A stretch of 64,000 nt of DNA, taken from NCBI RefSeq assembly GCF_001625305.1, contig NW_017803987.1, positions 1,941,803-2,005,802 of the forward strand. The letters run 5' to 3'. The position numbers and the translations under genes were made by a program. Under the pieces are notes generated by a model. The model saw only the letters and a list, made by a program, of their open reading frames with translations. It had not been told where the DNA came from and made no database searches. Every line of letters starts with the position of its first letter. Positions within the stretch are counted from its first letter, which is position 1. The stretch comes from Branchiostoma belcheri (Eukaryota > Chordata > Leptocardii > Amphioxiformes > Branchiostomatidae). Positions 31,500 through 46,400 of this stretch are shown here, one piece after another.

Positions 31500-34400
31500 C
31501 TAGCTTGCGTTGAGAAGCTCTGCAGATGCAGGAAGGGCCTCCTGTTCCTCCAAGTTGCTGGCAGGTTTGATGAGGCCGAAGTCTGTCGCTGCTCTCAGGG
31601 CCATGTCCACACACTTCCTGACTTTCTGTCTGGTCGGGTCAGCGTCGTCCTTGAGCGAGATGCGTACCGCCATCACGACGTCCAGGATCTTCGTCTCCAC
31701 AATCTGGAACAAAAAAAAAAATGTAGACTTCAAACTTCTGGACAGTGTTTTAGGCAGTGTACATCTTTCTGCCATTTGATAGAATTTTGTCACTCAATGT
31801 CACCCAATCTATCATCTTAGTAAAAAAAAGTCCAATATCCATTAGAAAATGAGCTTTTTTTTCTCACTTTTGTCAAATTAATCTTCTGGATGATACATTG
31901 GTAACAAAAATCATTTTCAATTAACAATGCACGTAAAACGGATAGTGATGAGTGATATAATTGCACAGAATATCAGTAAGGACTTCACTGTTATAGTATA
32001 TTATAGGTACTGAATATAAAAAATTATACATTGTACATGACACCATGAATGACTGGGCATTCAAACTACTATTCAATTACAATGTACTAGTATTCAACAA
32101 GGCTACTGACAAGCTTTTAGTCCCTATATGAAACTACTACTACTAGGACTACTGAAATAACTGTAACAACAGTTACTGTAACAGTTTTTACTACTACAAT
32201 ATGTAACTGTGAAACAGTAACTACTACAGTAACAGTAACCACATAATACTATGTACTACTAACTACAGTAATTACAACTGTGTAACAGTAGCTACTACTA
32301 CTACTACTACAAAATCATATAGAGAACCACAGATGTTCCCTACCTTGGTAGCGAGTTCCTTGCTGGCCATCATCATGTTAGCGATGACGACCATCATGCG
32401 ATGCTGGATGTCTGGCAGGGGAGAGGCACCGACCTCACACAGGATATCTACCCAGGACTTCACCTGTGGGAGGGGGGCAGGAACAGGGTTAAAAAAAAGT
32501 TTCTTTTTAGTGACCAAACTGTGACAGTAATGTTTAATAATCCAGCAAGTCTTGGCTGAATACATTGACGAAGACTAGACATCCAAGTAATAAGATGTCC
32601 AGGTAAAAAAAGCACCAGTCCTAGATAGATTTTGGAAACGGTCAGATGTTTCAGGTAGCATCCACTATATGGTAACCTTTCGTCAGTGACACTGGTGAGA
32701 TCTCATTCTTTGACTATAGCGTGTGCGCTTTGCAGTTCACACATACTTGTAGAACAACTGTAATGTGTTGGAGTGATTTACATTAATGATACACTGATGC
32801 TTGAAACTTTCTAAAGATCCTTAGATAGCCTCCTTTGCCAAGGGAGTTTTTGCCACGGAGAGAAGGTTTCGCGCTCCCTTGGCAGCAAACCGTCCCTCCG
32901 CGGCATATTACTCGCGTCGCTCACAGGAAAAAATAACGCTGACCCCCAACAAGTCTGCGAAGGAGGCTATCCTTGGGTACCTTGGGTGGCTTATATATCT
33001 CGGGCCAATGGATACTGCCTGGCCAATTTGATACTGTCTTTTGCCACCCTAGGATCTGCTTGGAGATCACCAACACTGTACCCAAAAAAGGTCCCATTCC
33101 ACTCTATGCAGAGCATAGGGGTGGTGCACGTCTCCATTTCCATAGCCATTGGGCGATAAGGCACTACAGCAGGGGGCTAGTCCGCTGGTAGTGCTGTGTG
33201 TTTGACCTTCCCACACTCTTTCTCATATGTGTTGAGTGCTAAGCAGAGAAAGAAGTGTGTACCATCTTTGTGTATCTTTGGTATGACCCGGCCAGGATTT
33301 GAACTCACGATCTCCCAGTTACAAAGTGAGCATTCGAAAAATTGAGCTATTGCACTTGTTTGCAATACTGTACCCACCTCGTCTGGTATTCTCTCACACA
33401 TGTCCTTGTGAGCTGTGAGCTGGGCCAGCGTGCCTGCTGCTGCCTTCACCAGTTCAAAGTCGTCCTCCCCACACAACAGCACAATGTACTTCAGCCTGTC
33501 GTTCCCTGTGGACTTGTACTTCTCCAACCACTGGGGATGGAAAACAAGTCAAGTCAAGTCAATGCCTTTATGTTACTTCGAAATGCTTGTTCGACCTACA
33601 TGGCCACTTTTCAACAAGGTCTAAGTGGAGGGGTAGAGGTCACGGATAAGAGTCATATTTTAAGAACTTTTTACATGGAAAACTGATTGTACAACATTTC
33701 ATCACTCAGGTGTCAGATCATGGAGCTAGAAATGGTCAATCAGCTTGAAAAATTGATGTCCCTTGCAGGGATCCACCCCTGAAAAGGCTAGGGTCGGCAG
33801 TTTTTTCTAGGGTCGGTCGAAAAATACAACATATTTTTTCCTAGCCCTTGACTCGAAATATGAAGGTTTTGGGTTCGAATCCCTAGCAGGCCCCCCTGTT
33901 GCATCCTTGGGAAAGGCACTTAACAACTATTTCCTCACTTGACTGGGATGAAAATGAGTACCAAACTTTGGTTAGGGATGTCCTCTCGGCCAAGTGTGGC
34001 ATGAGGTACATTGTAACAGTCCTACATTGTAGTTGTGTACATTCTCAAAACCATCTCGCACATTTAACCAATTGTTAATAATATGCATTTTCAGAGTGCA
34101 ACAAACAATATGTATTTTATTATTCAAATATGTTCTTAATGTTAATTATATATATGTGTCAAATTACACACAAGTATTATGAATGGAGTAATGTGTCTTC
34201 AAAAGCCCAAAAAAGTTTCAGTTTTAGTGTTTCCAGTTAGATTTGGGAGGACAACTTGTAAAGGCGTTGATACACCTGTTTTGTCCTCCCTTCCACTTGT
34301 TTTTGCATGTGGTAAATTCAAATAAAGAAATAAAGAAAGGGCATCCCCTGTTAAGATATTTAAGTCATGGCCATATAGTATATTACATACCTTTGGACTT

Positions 34401-37400
34401 GACACCAAGTTACACATCAACTGTATAGCGGCCCTCTTCAACAGTTCATGGTCTTCAAACATGTAGTGTTCAACCAGGGCAAAACCGTTGTCCTCAAAGA
34501 TACGACTCCTACAAAAACAACAAAAAGATGGTGTTACTATCCAGTACACGATTATGCATGTAGTCCCACAGAAAACATCATCATGTTTGTTTTGCATAAA
34601 TTTTGATATTATCAACAGTATTCAACACACAAAAAAGTGTTAATGCATGTTACCCTTAAAAAAAGTGGTACTGTCCTAACATTCCTTGACTGTCTACAGT
34701 GCACAGAATATCCCATTACTAAAGAGGGGTGTTCTCAGCCTCCTGTAGTTACCTCACACTCTCGCTCTGGCTGGCCAGGTTTGTCAGCGCCATCAGGGCT
34801 TCAAAGTTCTGCAACGCCGAAGCATCCATGTCCAGAAGCTTTTTCATTGGACGAACCATCTCCAGCGCCTAAATAACAATAAACACTTTTAGAAACTAGA
34901 AAGCAAAGCAAATACATAGTTTTTACCTTCATATTGCCTAGCCCAACAAAGTACTGCTCTATTTATTCTTACTTAAACACATTTCATAATATATGATGAC
35001 CAGCCCCTCCAGCTCTGCCTTACTACATAATGTAACCCAACACCACAGGGTGTCTGCTACAGCACTGGTTACCATGGTGACAGACACCTGGTCCAGGTCA
35101 TTGACCTTATGTGTTTGGAACAGGACAGTGATTAACAGATAATAGTCAGTAAAGAAGCATGCCTTCACCTCAGCAGACCATTTTCTGCTGTTATGCTCAT
35201 ACATGCAAATTTTTGGCCATCACTGATCTTAAAACAGATATGCTTGTCAACAGGCATACTATAGAAAGATTATTAATAAACATGTTTGAAAACAAAAGGA
35301 AAACCTACCCTCTGTCCAGGGAAGGCGATCTCAGGGTTTGTAGTGATGCCGATTTTAGCCAAGGCCTGGCCAGCAAACCATTTCCCCTTGTCTGAACCCT
35401 CATTGGCCATGGGAATCAACACCTACATTGGGAAAGAGCATATATAATATTCTATTAGAGGAGCATTATGCATCTCAACATTTTTGCACTCAAAAATTTT
35501 CATGTTTTTATAATTTACTTCCAATATTCAAAATACTTGTGCCATTATCTCACATTCCTGACATTTATAGTTCTAAAAAAACAGCAAAAATGAGGCACTT
35601 TTAGTTAGGCCATGTTGATTTCATTAATATATGGATGACATCCGCGCGCGCATGAATTTTCGGCCGTTTCCAAAAAAAAAAAAAGTTTTCAACCATACTG
35701 TAAATCGTACAAAACAGTTGCAAAATGAGCAAAAATATACCATATGTTACAAAAAAAAATTAATAAAAACCATACCAATGTCGTAGAATGCCAAAATCAA
35801 ACGAAAAAAGACGAAATTGTAAGGAAATGAACTTGAAGACTAGATTATTCGCCAAACCATATTCTGTGCCATTTGCTCAACCCTCATGACCACGTAGATT
35901 TGATAATGAAAAGAACTTTTTTTTTTTGCAAAACTTTTTTTTTATTCGCACGCGTGCATCATTTTTGGGGCTCCCGGAGGATGTCATCCATATAATCAAA
36001 TCAACATGGCCTTAGTGACACCACCACAAAATACCAGAATGTAAAAAAACATGGCTGTCAGCTGTGTTTCCATTTCTGACCTTTGCCCCTCCCTGTGCTA
36101 CCGTGATCCCACGGTGTGCCTCCCGTTCCGTAATGGCAAGGAAGATACGGGACAGAAGTTCCCGCTCGGCGTGACTCTCTGTCTTGGACAGCGCGACCAG
36201 ACTGACCACCACGCCCTCCTTCACCAACTTCTCAATCCTCATGTCCACATGGTCCTTAGAGTCCTGAAGTACACGTCAATAAAATATGTCTTCTTCAGTA
36301 GACTGACTTAGTGAGGCTTGTCACGTGGCTCTACTGAGGAAGACCAGATCGAGTGACTGGTCGAAAGCTCTAGGTGAGAGAATTTTTTTTGTGTTGGACC
36401 AAAAGTTTTAACTTTAAACATGTAACTACCAACACAGATGAACTTTCATGATAACACAACAAAATACTCCTCAATGACTAATAAAACAGTGGTCATCTTG
36501 TGGCACAACGGCAGAGTGCTCGACTCAGAACCAAGAGGTCCCGGGTTCAAGTCCTGACATGGCACCAACCTTGTGCCCTTGGGAAAGGCACTTAACACGA
36601 CTTTCCCCACTTAATTCAAGAGAAAACAAGGAAAATCGTAGATTTTGTACCTCCGGGTATTGTAATGTATGTTGCAGAATGTTGGGTGCATGTTGGGACT
36701 GTTCTTTAAATTAGTGAATGGTATCTGGGTGTGTGTGTGTTCACGCGAATACCATTTTTTCGAAAAGTTTCGAAATGTTTGTAATTGGCTAAATGATCTG
36801 TGAAATCACTAATCCCCCCTAGCCGACTGGAGCCCAAAAATAGAAAGGACAGGGGGCATCCCGTGGCGAATCTGGCTGCCCGACCCTCAGCGACCAGCGA
36901 TAATGTAAACAAACACCTACACAAACGGCCGCGTGAGAAATCAACTCCATTGCGCGGAACTTGCTCTCGAAAATTTATCAAGCCGCTACACTTCCCCCCG
37001 CGGCTGCCATCCCTCCCCACTTATCCCACACTAGTTCAAATCGCGTCAAAAAAAACCACATCAAAACATGCACAGAAGCGTGTTCATATCTTTCATGTTA
37101 CGGTTAAAACTTAGAACCTCATTTTGAGCGAACGTTACAAACACGAGACAAAATAATATTTTCGAAAACAAATCGCAATCAGCAAGGTTTCATTCCTGTT
37201 TCATTCATCAAAAGTTCTTGTCGATTGTAAAATGATCACTCATCTGTTGTCTCCTCTAGTGTGTCATTTGTAGCGTAATCACGGCGTGCCAAAAAAATCA
37301 GTCAAAACTATGAAAATTCCGGGATAAAAAACTTGGCAAAAACGTGTTCTCCACATCGCTGTACAAAACCATTTTGATATGTAAATAGCAGCGCGCGATC

Positions 37401-40400
37401 TACACTTTCATTGGTTCACCTCACATGACCTGCGTTTCGATTGGATAAGCGATATCGCGCCGGCAGAGTGACAGAATTTCTTTATCAGCGAAGAGGCACA
37501 TTTTCGCTGCTTTCTACGTTTTTTCTACGACTACTAAGCAACATCCTATCAAAAAAAGGGTAGATTAGACTCAAAGAATTTTCGGGTACAATTTCTATGC
37601 GCCCTTTTTGTATGTTCGAGCCAGATAAAAAATAAACCCGTGGTACCCGGAAGTCAGCGTACCGAGCTGGATTTCCATGGGTCCCGTCTACCCCAACGCG
37701 AGATACAACTGCGATAATATTCTTTCCTCGATACCTGACACCCCCTCTTACCAGATGTGGACGACGCCTGCGACACTTAATACACGCCGAAAATCAACAG
37801 ACAAAACCACTTTCACACACAAGGGGTGTCCATACGCTCTCAAAACGCATCATTTTCACGCTTCCATCTGTGCCATGTGGAAGCCAAGTTCTTTGCTGTT
37901 AGATCAAGGAAACCTGGCGGTTTCAGGCCTGGTGAGCTGGCTTCCGCCATTGTTTACAAGCTGTCAAGCTCAGCTGTACTAAGTGGACACTAAATGGTGC
38001 TTGATGGATGCTTCCCTTCTAGCACCTTTGACCTGGTCAGATCCTGTCCTCCTACTTAGCACCTTGACGTTTCTGGGACAGGCCTAGGTTGCAAGACTCC
38101 TCTGGGAGGACTGGCTAGACTAAGGAATGTGGTACGAGCTCGATACTCACAGTTCCTCTAGACTTTTCCTCTCTTCTCTGCCCTCTTTTTCATGACCTGC
38201 GTTCCGATTGGATAAGCGATATCGAGCCGGCAGCGCGATAGAATTTCTTTATCAGCGAAGAGGCACATTTTCGCTGCTTTCTACGTTTTTTCTACGACTA
38301 CCAAGCAACATCCTATAAAAAAAAGGGTGATTAGACTCGGAGCTGGATTTCCATATGGGTCCCGTCTACCCCAACGCGAGATACAACTGCGATAATATTT
38401 TTCCTCGATACCTGACACCCCTCTCACCAGATGTGGACGACGCCTGCGACACTTAATACACGCCGAAAATCAGAAGACAGAACCACTTTCACACACAAGG
38501 GGTGTCCATACGCTCTCAAAACGCATCATTTTGACGCACTAAAACACACATACTAAAAAACCAAAACAACGTGCACCATCTACAGCCCAACAGCAAAACG
38601 TATACCAAGTCCCAGACATATCCGTCCACCCAAACGCGAGAAACGGCTGCGAACGCAATTTTCGTCTTCCCTCACAAAACCTCCGCGCTCGGGATATACA
38701 TCCCTACCCGGAGGTAATGAGTCCATGTCCAGACATGTCCTGGGTACAACTCAGGATCGAACCCGGGTCTCCCTCTTCATAATCGAACGCTCTACCACAG
38801 TGACTATGCCACCAGACACCACCCAATACAGTAAGTTGTATAATTTATACATACGCCATTATGAAATAAAGACTAAGCTTCAATTTCCAACACTAACTAC
38901 AAAGTGAATTGGAAATTGAAGCTTAGTCTTTATTCCATAATGACTCGTACCAACACGGATGAACTTTCATGCTAAGATATACTTGTATATATGCCATGTA
39001 CAATGTAGTATAATTCTATATGTCTGACCAGTTTATGAGGCTCAGGGACGTGCTGCTTGGCAAACTTGGCCAGTTTCTTCATCTCGGGGAGTTCCTCCTC
39101 CTTCCCGTACTCGTAACCGTTCACCATGTTGTTGAGCGTGGTGCCGACACCGTACACCACGTTCACTCCGCCTGCCTGTTACAATGGAAACAATGCTTCA
39201 TTAGCATACAGCTTTAAAGACCTTATGACACCAGAAAAGTCAGACTCTGTAAATATCAAAAGCATACAATACATACAATAGAAGTTGATTTTGATCATGA
39301 TGACTTAAAAACTGAGTTTGTATGGCCCTTCAGAAGTGCATTTTTGGAAATGCTCTGGCAAGCTTCCCAATTGCCTGCCTCGAGCATCTCTATGTTTTAC
39401 TTTTGCATTTCTGCGCTTTTTCCTGAGCTTCACTGGGTGACATCAGCCCAGGAAAAAAATATAGATATGCAAAAATAAAATGTAGAGATGCAATAGAACG
39501 TTCCACCAGCAAAATGACCAAAAACCTGCCATAAATTTCGTAAACCATTACACTTGTGTGCAAGGCGCTACACTGAAGTAAAATACACAACTGTGCAGCT
39601 TAAATTGTTGTGATCTTTACATTGTATCTGTCAATATTATAGCTTATGTTGCGCTGATTTTTGGTCAGATAAACTACTGTATTACCAAAGGCATGTGCGT
39701 TTGCATGGAACATACTAGTACATGTAGGTCGGAATTAGGACCCCTCCCGTTACATCTAAGGACCAAAAATGTACCTTTGCTAGTTCCACAATGGCCCTGA
39801 CAGTTTGGGGATCGTCCACTAAGAACTCTTTGACGTCAGCGTCCATGGTGAGGTACGCCAGTCCCTCCGCAGCCCAGCGACGCAAGTCTGTCTCTCTCGA
39901 AGTCAGCAAAAACCTAAAACAACAAAGATAAGACAGTAAATTCTTTGTTTAGGATTTTGAAGTTAGCTCCCATTTCAGATTCAAGCTCAGAAGAGGAGCA
40001 GTCAAGATCTGTAATTAGGTTTTGTTTTATATGGTGCACCCAGAAAATTTTTTGTGCACCTAATTTTTTAGGTTGGGTGCACCAGTGCTCCTATTCCCAA
40101 AAATGAATTTCGAGCCCTCCTGCGACAAGTTAAAAACCATTTTCAGCCCATATATTGGAAATTCTCAACAGGTGGTACAAATGATCATAGTAGTAGTAGT
40201 AGTAGTAGTAATAGTTTAGTAGTATCCAGTCAGTTTATAACTGTATTGAAATTCCTTACTTCCTGCAATGCTTGGCCAACTTGAGGGTGGAGCCTTCTGC
40301 AAAAGCCTTCCTGGTGCCGTCTGAACCATAGATAGAACCCAGCTTACTCAGACCCTGGGAACAAAAATAGCAACACTGAATATTCTTCTTCAAGTCCAGA

Positions 40401-43400
40401 CACACTGTCACAGACTTACATATTTTGTATTTACTCGATCCACAATACTTACTTGTATCACTCTTTCTAAACAATTCCTTAACATGTCCTATAGTAACTT
40501 AAAGGTACAATGCAGCAGTGACCTCTTGCAGGCCAATAAAGTACTGCAGGTCTTCAGCTCTACTCTCATTACTAGATAATGAACTTCTAAACAACTTCAT
40601 ATACCCTTTCTGACACTCAGCAAGAGGGCAACACAGCAGTCACACCTTGCAGGTCATCACAGTACTGCAGCTATTTTTTTCTTGCTCAATTTCACACCAT
40701 CAGTGCTCACTGACTTCTGAACAAGAAATCCCAAAACTCTTTCTGACAACAAGGAGGTTATCGCCAACCACAACCTTCTTGCTGACAAGGAGACAACACA
40801 GCAGTGACCCCTTGCAGGTCAAACTAGTACTGCAGCTGCAGTTTTCTACTCACCACCAGTGCTCGGACTTTAATGGGAGCGTCGGCAGACTCAGACTTGT
40901 AGATCTGTTTCAGCAGCCCCGCCCCGTGACTTAGGATGAACGTGGAGCGATTTTTCTTAGACATAGCAGCGATCATGGCTTCAACAGCAATCATCTGTTA
41001 AACAATAATAAACAATGTCATATGGCATCAATGCAGCATCATAGAATGTTAGTATGATGTTCAACTGTATTCCAACACAAGGATTTATATTTGAAATTTT
41101 AAGTTATGTAGGTTATAACAGAATCATAATATGATATGATATGATATGAATCTTTATTGCATGTTCTTGCCCAGATGGGCTAAATGCACAAATGTGACCA
41201 AATGTGGTTGAGAGGATAAAAAACATGAGTATATAATTGCATACTGGAACGCTATATTCTAATGCTAAGTGCTAGGAGTCTAAATAGTATATATTAAAGA
41301 TAACGGAATTATCTGAAAATATACAGTACACATAAAATTTATGATCTTTTAAATGACAAATGAAACCTTCATTATCAATGTTAACGTTGTAGGATTTTGT
41401 AATTATTACTGCCCCTGATTTTAGAAAGATTAGTGATTGAGGTTTCTGACCTGCATGTCTGGTTCTTCCACTGCACACATGGCGATCATGTTATTCATGA
41501 TGGCCTGGATACCCAGGATGATGTTTCCTACATCAAACGGGCCCTAAAAACAACAACACATCATTATCATCTGATGTATCTGTATCTGGATAACCACCCT
41601 TTGGCGTAACACTCCAGCTTCGCAGGCACGCGGCACAGTGACAGCTGGCTACATTACGCCAAACTACTTGTTACATCTAACCCTTAACATCTAACTCTAA
41701 ACGTTGTTTAAAGCTACATGTATCTAATGCCCCTACTGTACTTGGTGATGGTGAGTTCCACTCTGCAATAGTTTAGGGAAAGAATGAGTTTTTGAACACC
41801 TCAATCCTTGGTTGATAACTCTGGTACTTGAAAGCATGCCATGGCTATTTCTTGTTTTCATGGCTATCATTGATTTCATGGCTATCATCATCATGGTCGT
41901 ACTTCCACTAAAGTTAGAATATAAAGAACATACATGTAAAATAGTGGTGAGGGCTTGGATAGCTTCTAGGTTTGCCACCATTCCTCTCTTCTCTACTTCT
42001 CCCAGCAAGCCTCTGGAAAACAATTTCAACATCATCGGATTACAATTCTGCAATAATGAAATATTAGCATAGTATTACTAAATGTAATAAATTAGCAATA
42101 ATAAATTAGCATGATCATAGTATTACTAAATGTAATTGTCACAGTAACATAGAGACAAGTGGCGAGCTACCATCAAGCCCAAGTTGTATTTTGCAAGCAC
42201 GTTTAACCCTCGGAAGACGGAGAACAACAGACGATAAACCGGACAGTGAGTGAGTGAGTGTGTGATATGGACAAAAATGATAGAAAAAAGAAACTAGAAC
42301 CTGGAAAATTACAAAAACAGTTGAAAGAAAACTGCACTTCATATGACCATTCTACACCAAAGTTGTTTTTTTTTTTCATTAATTTTGCAAAATCTATAAA
42401 ACTGTTCAAAGCAATATGTGTTATGCATTCATGATTCTTTTATTATTCTCGACAAAGAATTACTCCCTTCAGAATACACAAAAGAAACTACAAAGCCACA
42501 AGGCTAAAGCTTTCATTTTAATTGACACCAGTTTTATAAGACTTCAAGTAATCAAATAAGAACTTACTGCACGGTTGACTGACAGATGTCCTTAAATCTC
42601 CTGACAGCCTCGTCGTGAATGGCGTAGTCGTCATAGATACGGGTGAGACAGACAGAGATGTGCATTCTGGTTTCATCAGTCATGGGAAGACAGGGGTCCG
42701 AATCTTTCACGTTTCCACCTACAATTATCAAGTCCTTCAACCCTGTGAAAAAATTACACATACATTTTTGTAAGCTATAATAAGACAAACAATTCAATTT
42801 CATTTTTTTTGAGTGTGACTTGTGTAGACTGTTCGATTTAATTTAAATTAGTACTTTTCTTCATCAATGTCAATTTATGAAATGGGAAACGCAACATTTT
42901 TTCCTAGGTCCAAAGGCTTTAGCTAAGTCATAGAAAAAAATTTTGTGTTTCCTGTTTCAGTCCTGCAAAAATTAGGGTCGGTAGGTAGGGATTATCCTTT
43001 TTTTTAGACTTTGGCAATCTTTAATGATCCAACTTATATAATGCAGTTGAAAGCAAAACTTGCATGAAGACACTTTCATTTGATGTTGGAAAACCGACTG
43101 TACAATGTTTCATCACTCATGTGTCAGATCATGGAGGTAGATCTAGAAAAGGTCGATCAGCTTGAAAAATTTACGTCCCTTGCAGGGGTCCACACCAAAA
43201 AAAGGCTAGTTTTTTTTAGGGTCAGTCGGGAAACAGGAAAACAACATTTTTTTCCTAGGCCTAACAAAAATAAGTTTTATCTCTTTTACAGATATTTTCA
43301 TGGTCATTGCTCTGCAGAACTCACCTAACTAGTTCTATCACTCAGAACTTTTAAGCGTTCCACTTACAAATGTAGTCTAGGTTCTCCACTAGCTCACACA

Positions 43401-46400
43401 ACTTCACCATCCAAATTCCTTGTTCAAAATCTTTTTACAGTCACTGTGACAGTTTCTTTCCCCGTACGGCCAAGCTTTGGAATTCCCTCCCTGCATGACA
43501 AGTGTTTTCCACCAACCTACAATCTACAGGCTTTCAAATCAAACATTCGCCGCCATCTCTTGATATAGCCATGTTTCTCTCATATTTCTAGTTCAATGCC
43601 GAGAAGTGGTTGTATAGGCCAAGCATTGAACAAGTCCATTAAAAAAAACAACAACACAAAACATACCTCCCATATCTATAAAGAGCTCAGAACAGCCGAT
43701 GCCATCCTTGTATTTGCTCTGTGCAACGTTGGTCTTGATGATGATGCCAAGCCCGCCCTTTTTGGGCACGTTCTTGATGATCAAGTCGATGACGTTGTCA
43801 CGCCCGATGCCCGACACTCGCTTGTCCTTCAGCATGACCAGAAGGGCCTTCAGGAGCTGTTCAAGGTCGGCTGTGTTATCTGTTATGATATGAGAGAACA
43901 TGTCGATGAAGGTTAGACATCCAGGTAACTAGAGAAGTATCATATGCAAAGAAAATGCATAATGTTTACCTTCAGACATGGTCTGCTCTGTTAATTCTTA
44001 CTCAAACACACATCACATACATGTACTACTAATTATAAATGGTGACAGGAGCAGAGCAGACCATGAAATTGCAACATTATGTAACCCAATACCAGTCACC
44101 ATGGTGACAGACGTCAACAAATCAAATCATTGGTCAGGTCAGAGGTCACTGTTTGGAGAAGAAGAAGAAGAGGAAGAAACTGAGCAAAAACAATATGTTT
44201 TCCTTCGGTAAACATAATAAGATACACCAAAAAGCAGTTACTCAAGCAACTGGATATGATTTGATATAGTTTTGGAAACGGTCAGCTAGTATCCACTAGC
44301 TTTTGTCAGTAACTGAGAGACCAGAGGAGAAATGCAGGTTTATAAGCACAAACTATTGATTGATATGCAAATTTGTGAGGGAGAGAACAGGTTATGAGAC
44401 ACGTATTCTGAAAAATTCAGAGATTTCCGACTTCAAGGAAGTATTTTGGGTTTGCATGAAGTTACTGGAACAACGGAGGATCACTCCACTCCCTCTGTCT
44501 GAGCCTTTAACTTTGTGTTAATCTGCCTGTCAATCTTTGACCCATGTGCTATCAACCTACTGTTCAGACACAATGAGGCTCATCAAAGGAAAACATCCAT
44601 ACCCAGATTGTAAAAAGAGGTATTCAAATTTGAATAACAATGATACTGACCAATCACCACAGCCTCTTCCGCCCCACGGTGTATGACCTTGTCCAATCCC
44701 GTCACGGCGCGGATCGCTGCCTGAACCAATGACGTGGCCCCGTTGGACACTTTCTCATCTGGTCGTGCGACAAGCCGACAGATCTTGGGTAACGTGATGG
44801 CATCTAACAGTGCCATGGTCTGGAACAGGGAAAGGGATAGATATTGATTTGGTAGAAAGATTCAAATTATGTTCTAGGAAATATTGGATTAACATGGAAA
44901 ACCGTTTTTTCAGGTATATTATACATATTATAGTTATATACATGTATATTGTATACAGTGTGTCATCTATATATATGTGTGTGTTGGTTGTCAGTAGTAC
45001 ATGTATTATAGACTTGCATAGAGCCATATGAGTGTATTTGGTACTTTGGTCAAACTACTAATTGTTATTCTCTTATTGGCTGAACTGTTAATTGAAATGG
45101 ACAGTCAGGATTGGTCTATATGAGACTCACCCTAAACCGGTTCCATAACAGTCATGCAGCCATTCTCTGATTGGTCAAACCTCTAATTGCCATCCTCCCA
45201 TTGGCTGAACAGTTTGGACAGCCAGGATTGGTCTATATGACTCACCCTAGACCTGTGTCCATAACATACATACAGCCACTCTTTCATTGGTCAAACCACT
45301 TATTACCATCCTCCCATTGGCTGAACAGTTTGGACAGCCAGGATTGGTCTATAACATTCATGCAGCCACTCTCTGATTGGTCAAACCACTAATTGCCATT
45401 CTCCCATTGGCTGAACAGTCAGGATTGGTCAATGTGACTCACCCTAGACCTGTGTCCATAACACAAGTTAGTGAGCGCCATCATGGCGTTGAGGAGAATT
45501 TCCTCGTCCTGATGGTCCAGTAGCAGGTCCAGACCCTGGATCCCGCCCTCGCGGAATATCAGCTGAGCGCCCGCCTCTTCACGCGACAGAACAATCAGGT
45601 TACTCACAGCCTGGTGGGGAAAAGAAAAAACATTTTTTTTATTATTCAAAATGACGCGTGGGGTCATGTGGTGTGAATGGTAGTACTAGCAAGTTCGGCT
45701 CAGGACCAAGAGACCCCAAGTTTACCATGATCATGATGTCACAGGTCTTGTGCCCTTGGGAAAGGCACTTTACACGACTTTATTCACTTCACTCAGGTGT
45801 AAAAGAGTACCTGGTTTCAGATAGGAGGCTGTTTCTTACCTTTCTCTTGTTCTCCAAGGACTCCTCCTTACCAAAGGCAATCTTTAACATCTGTTCAACA
45901 CGGTTGGTTGTTGTGTGCTTTTCTGTGCTCTGAAATTCAAGAAAAAGACCAAAAATTATTTAAGATCCTGACAATACACGTATACTTGTTGATCCAAGTC
46001 GTAACTAGAATTTACTTTTGCAAAGTAAATGCATAACTTTGCCTTCACATGGTCTAGCATCACAAAGTACTGCTCTGTTTATTCCTAGATTTTTAGGGTA
46101 CCACCCAGTTTTGTTGCCCTGAAATTGCATTGGATACCTTTAAGGGGCTAAATAAACTGAAACACACTGAATTTCCACCAAATTCTTACTCACCAGTTTC
46201 ATGACCCTGTCCTTGAGGCGGACCAGCATGGCGCGCACCTGGCTGTCCTTGGGCTCCATCTGCAGCAGCCGCATGGCGTCCTTGTACGCAGTTGTCAGGT
46301 GCTGCGGGTTCTCCTCCGACAGGTGCTCCAGTGCCTGGCACTTCCTGAACAGGGCCTTGGAGTCATTACCGGAAATGTCCAGGGCTGGAAAGGGGGTAAT

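Noticed and set aside
37677..37982. 101-codon frame starting [14 protein letters not shown]
   Set aside because: It lies in the duplicated intron block; the second copy (38192-38536) breaks the frame by indels, so coding is unlikely.
41934..42053. Longer UNC45 exon 10 starting at the TGCAG near 42052
   Set aside because: From that acceptor the incoming phase gives a stop within six codons; the TTTTCCAG acceptor ending at 42013 keeps the frame and family similarity.
42139..42409. Two minus-strand frames rich in Ser/Phe
   Set aside because: They lie in UNC45 intron 9, overlap each other in different frames and show no similarity or splice sites.
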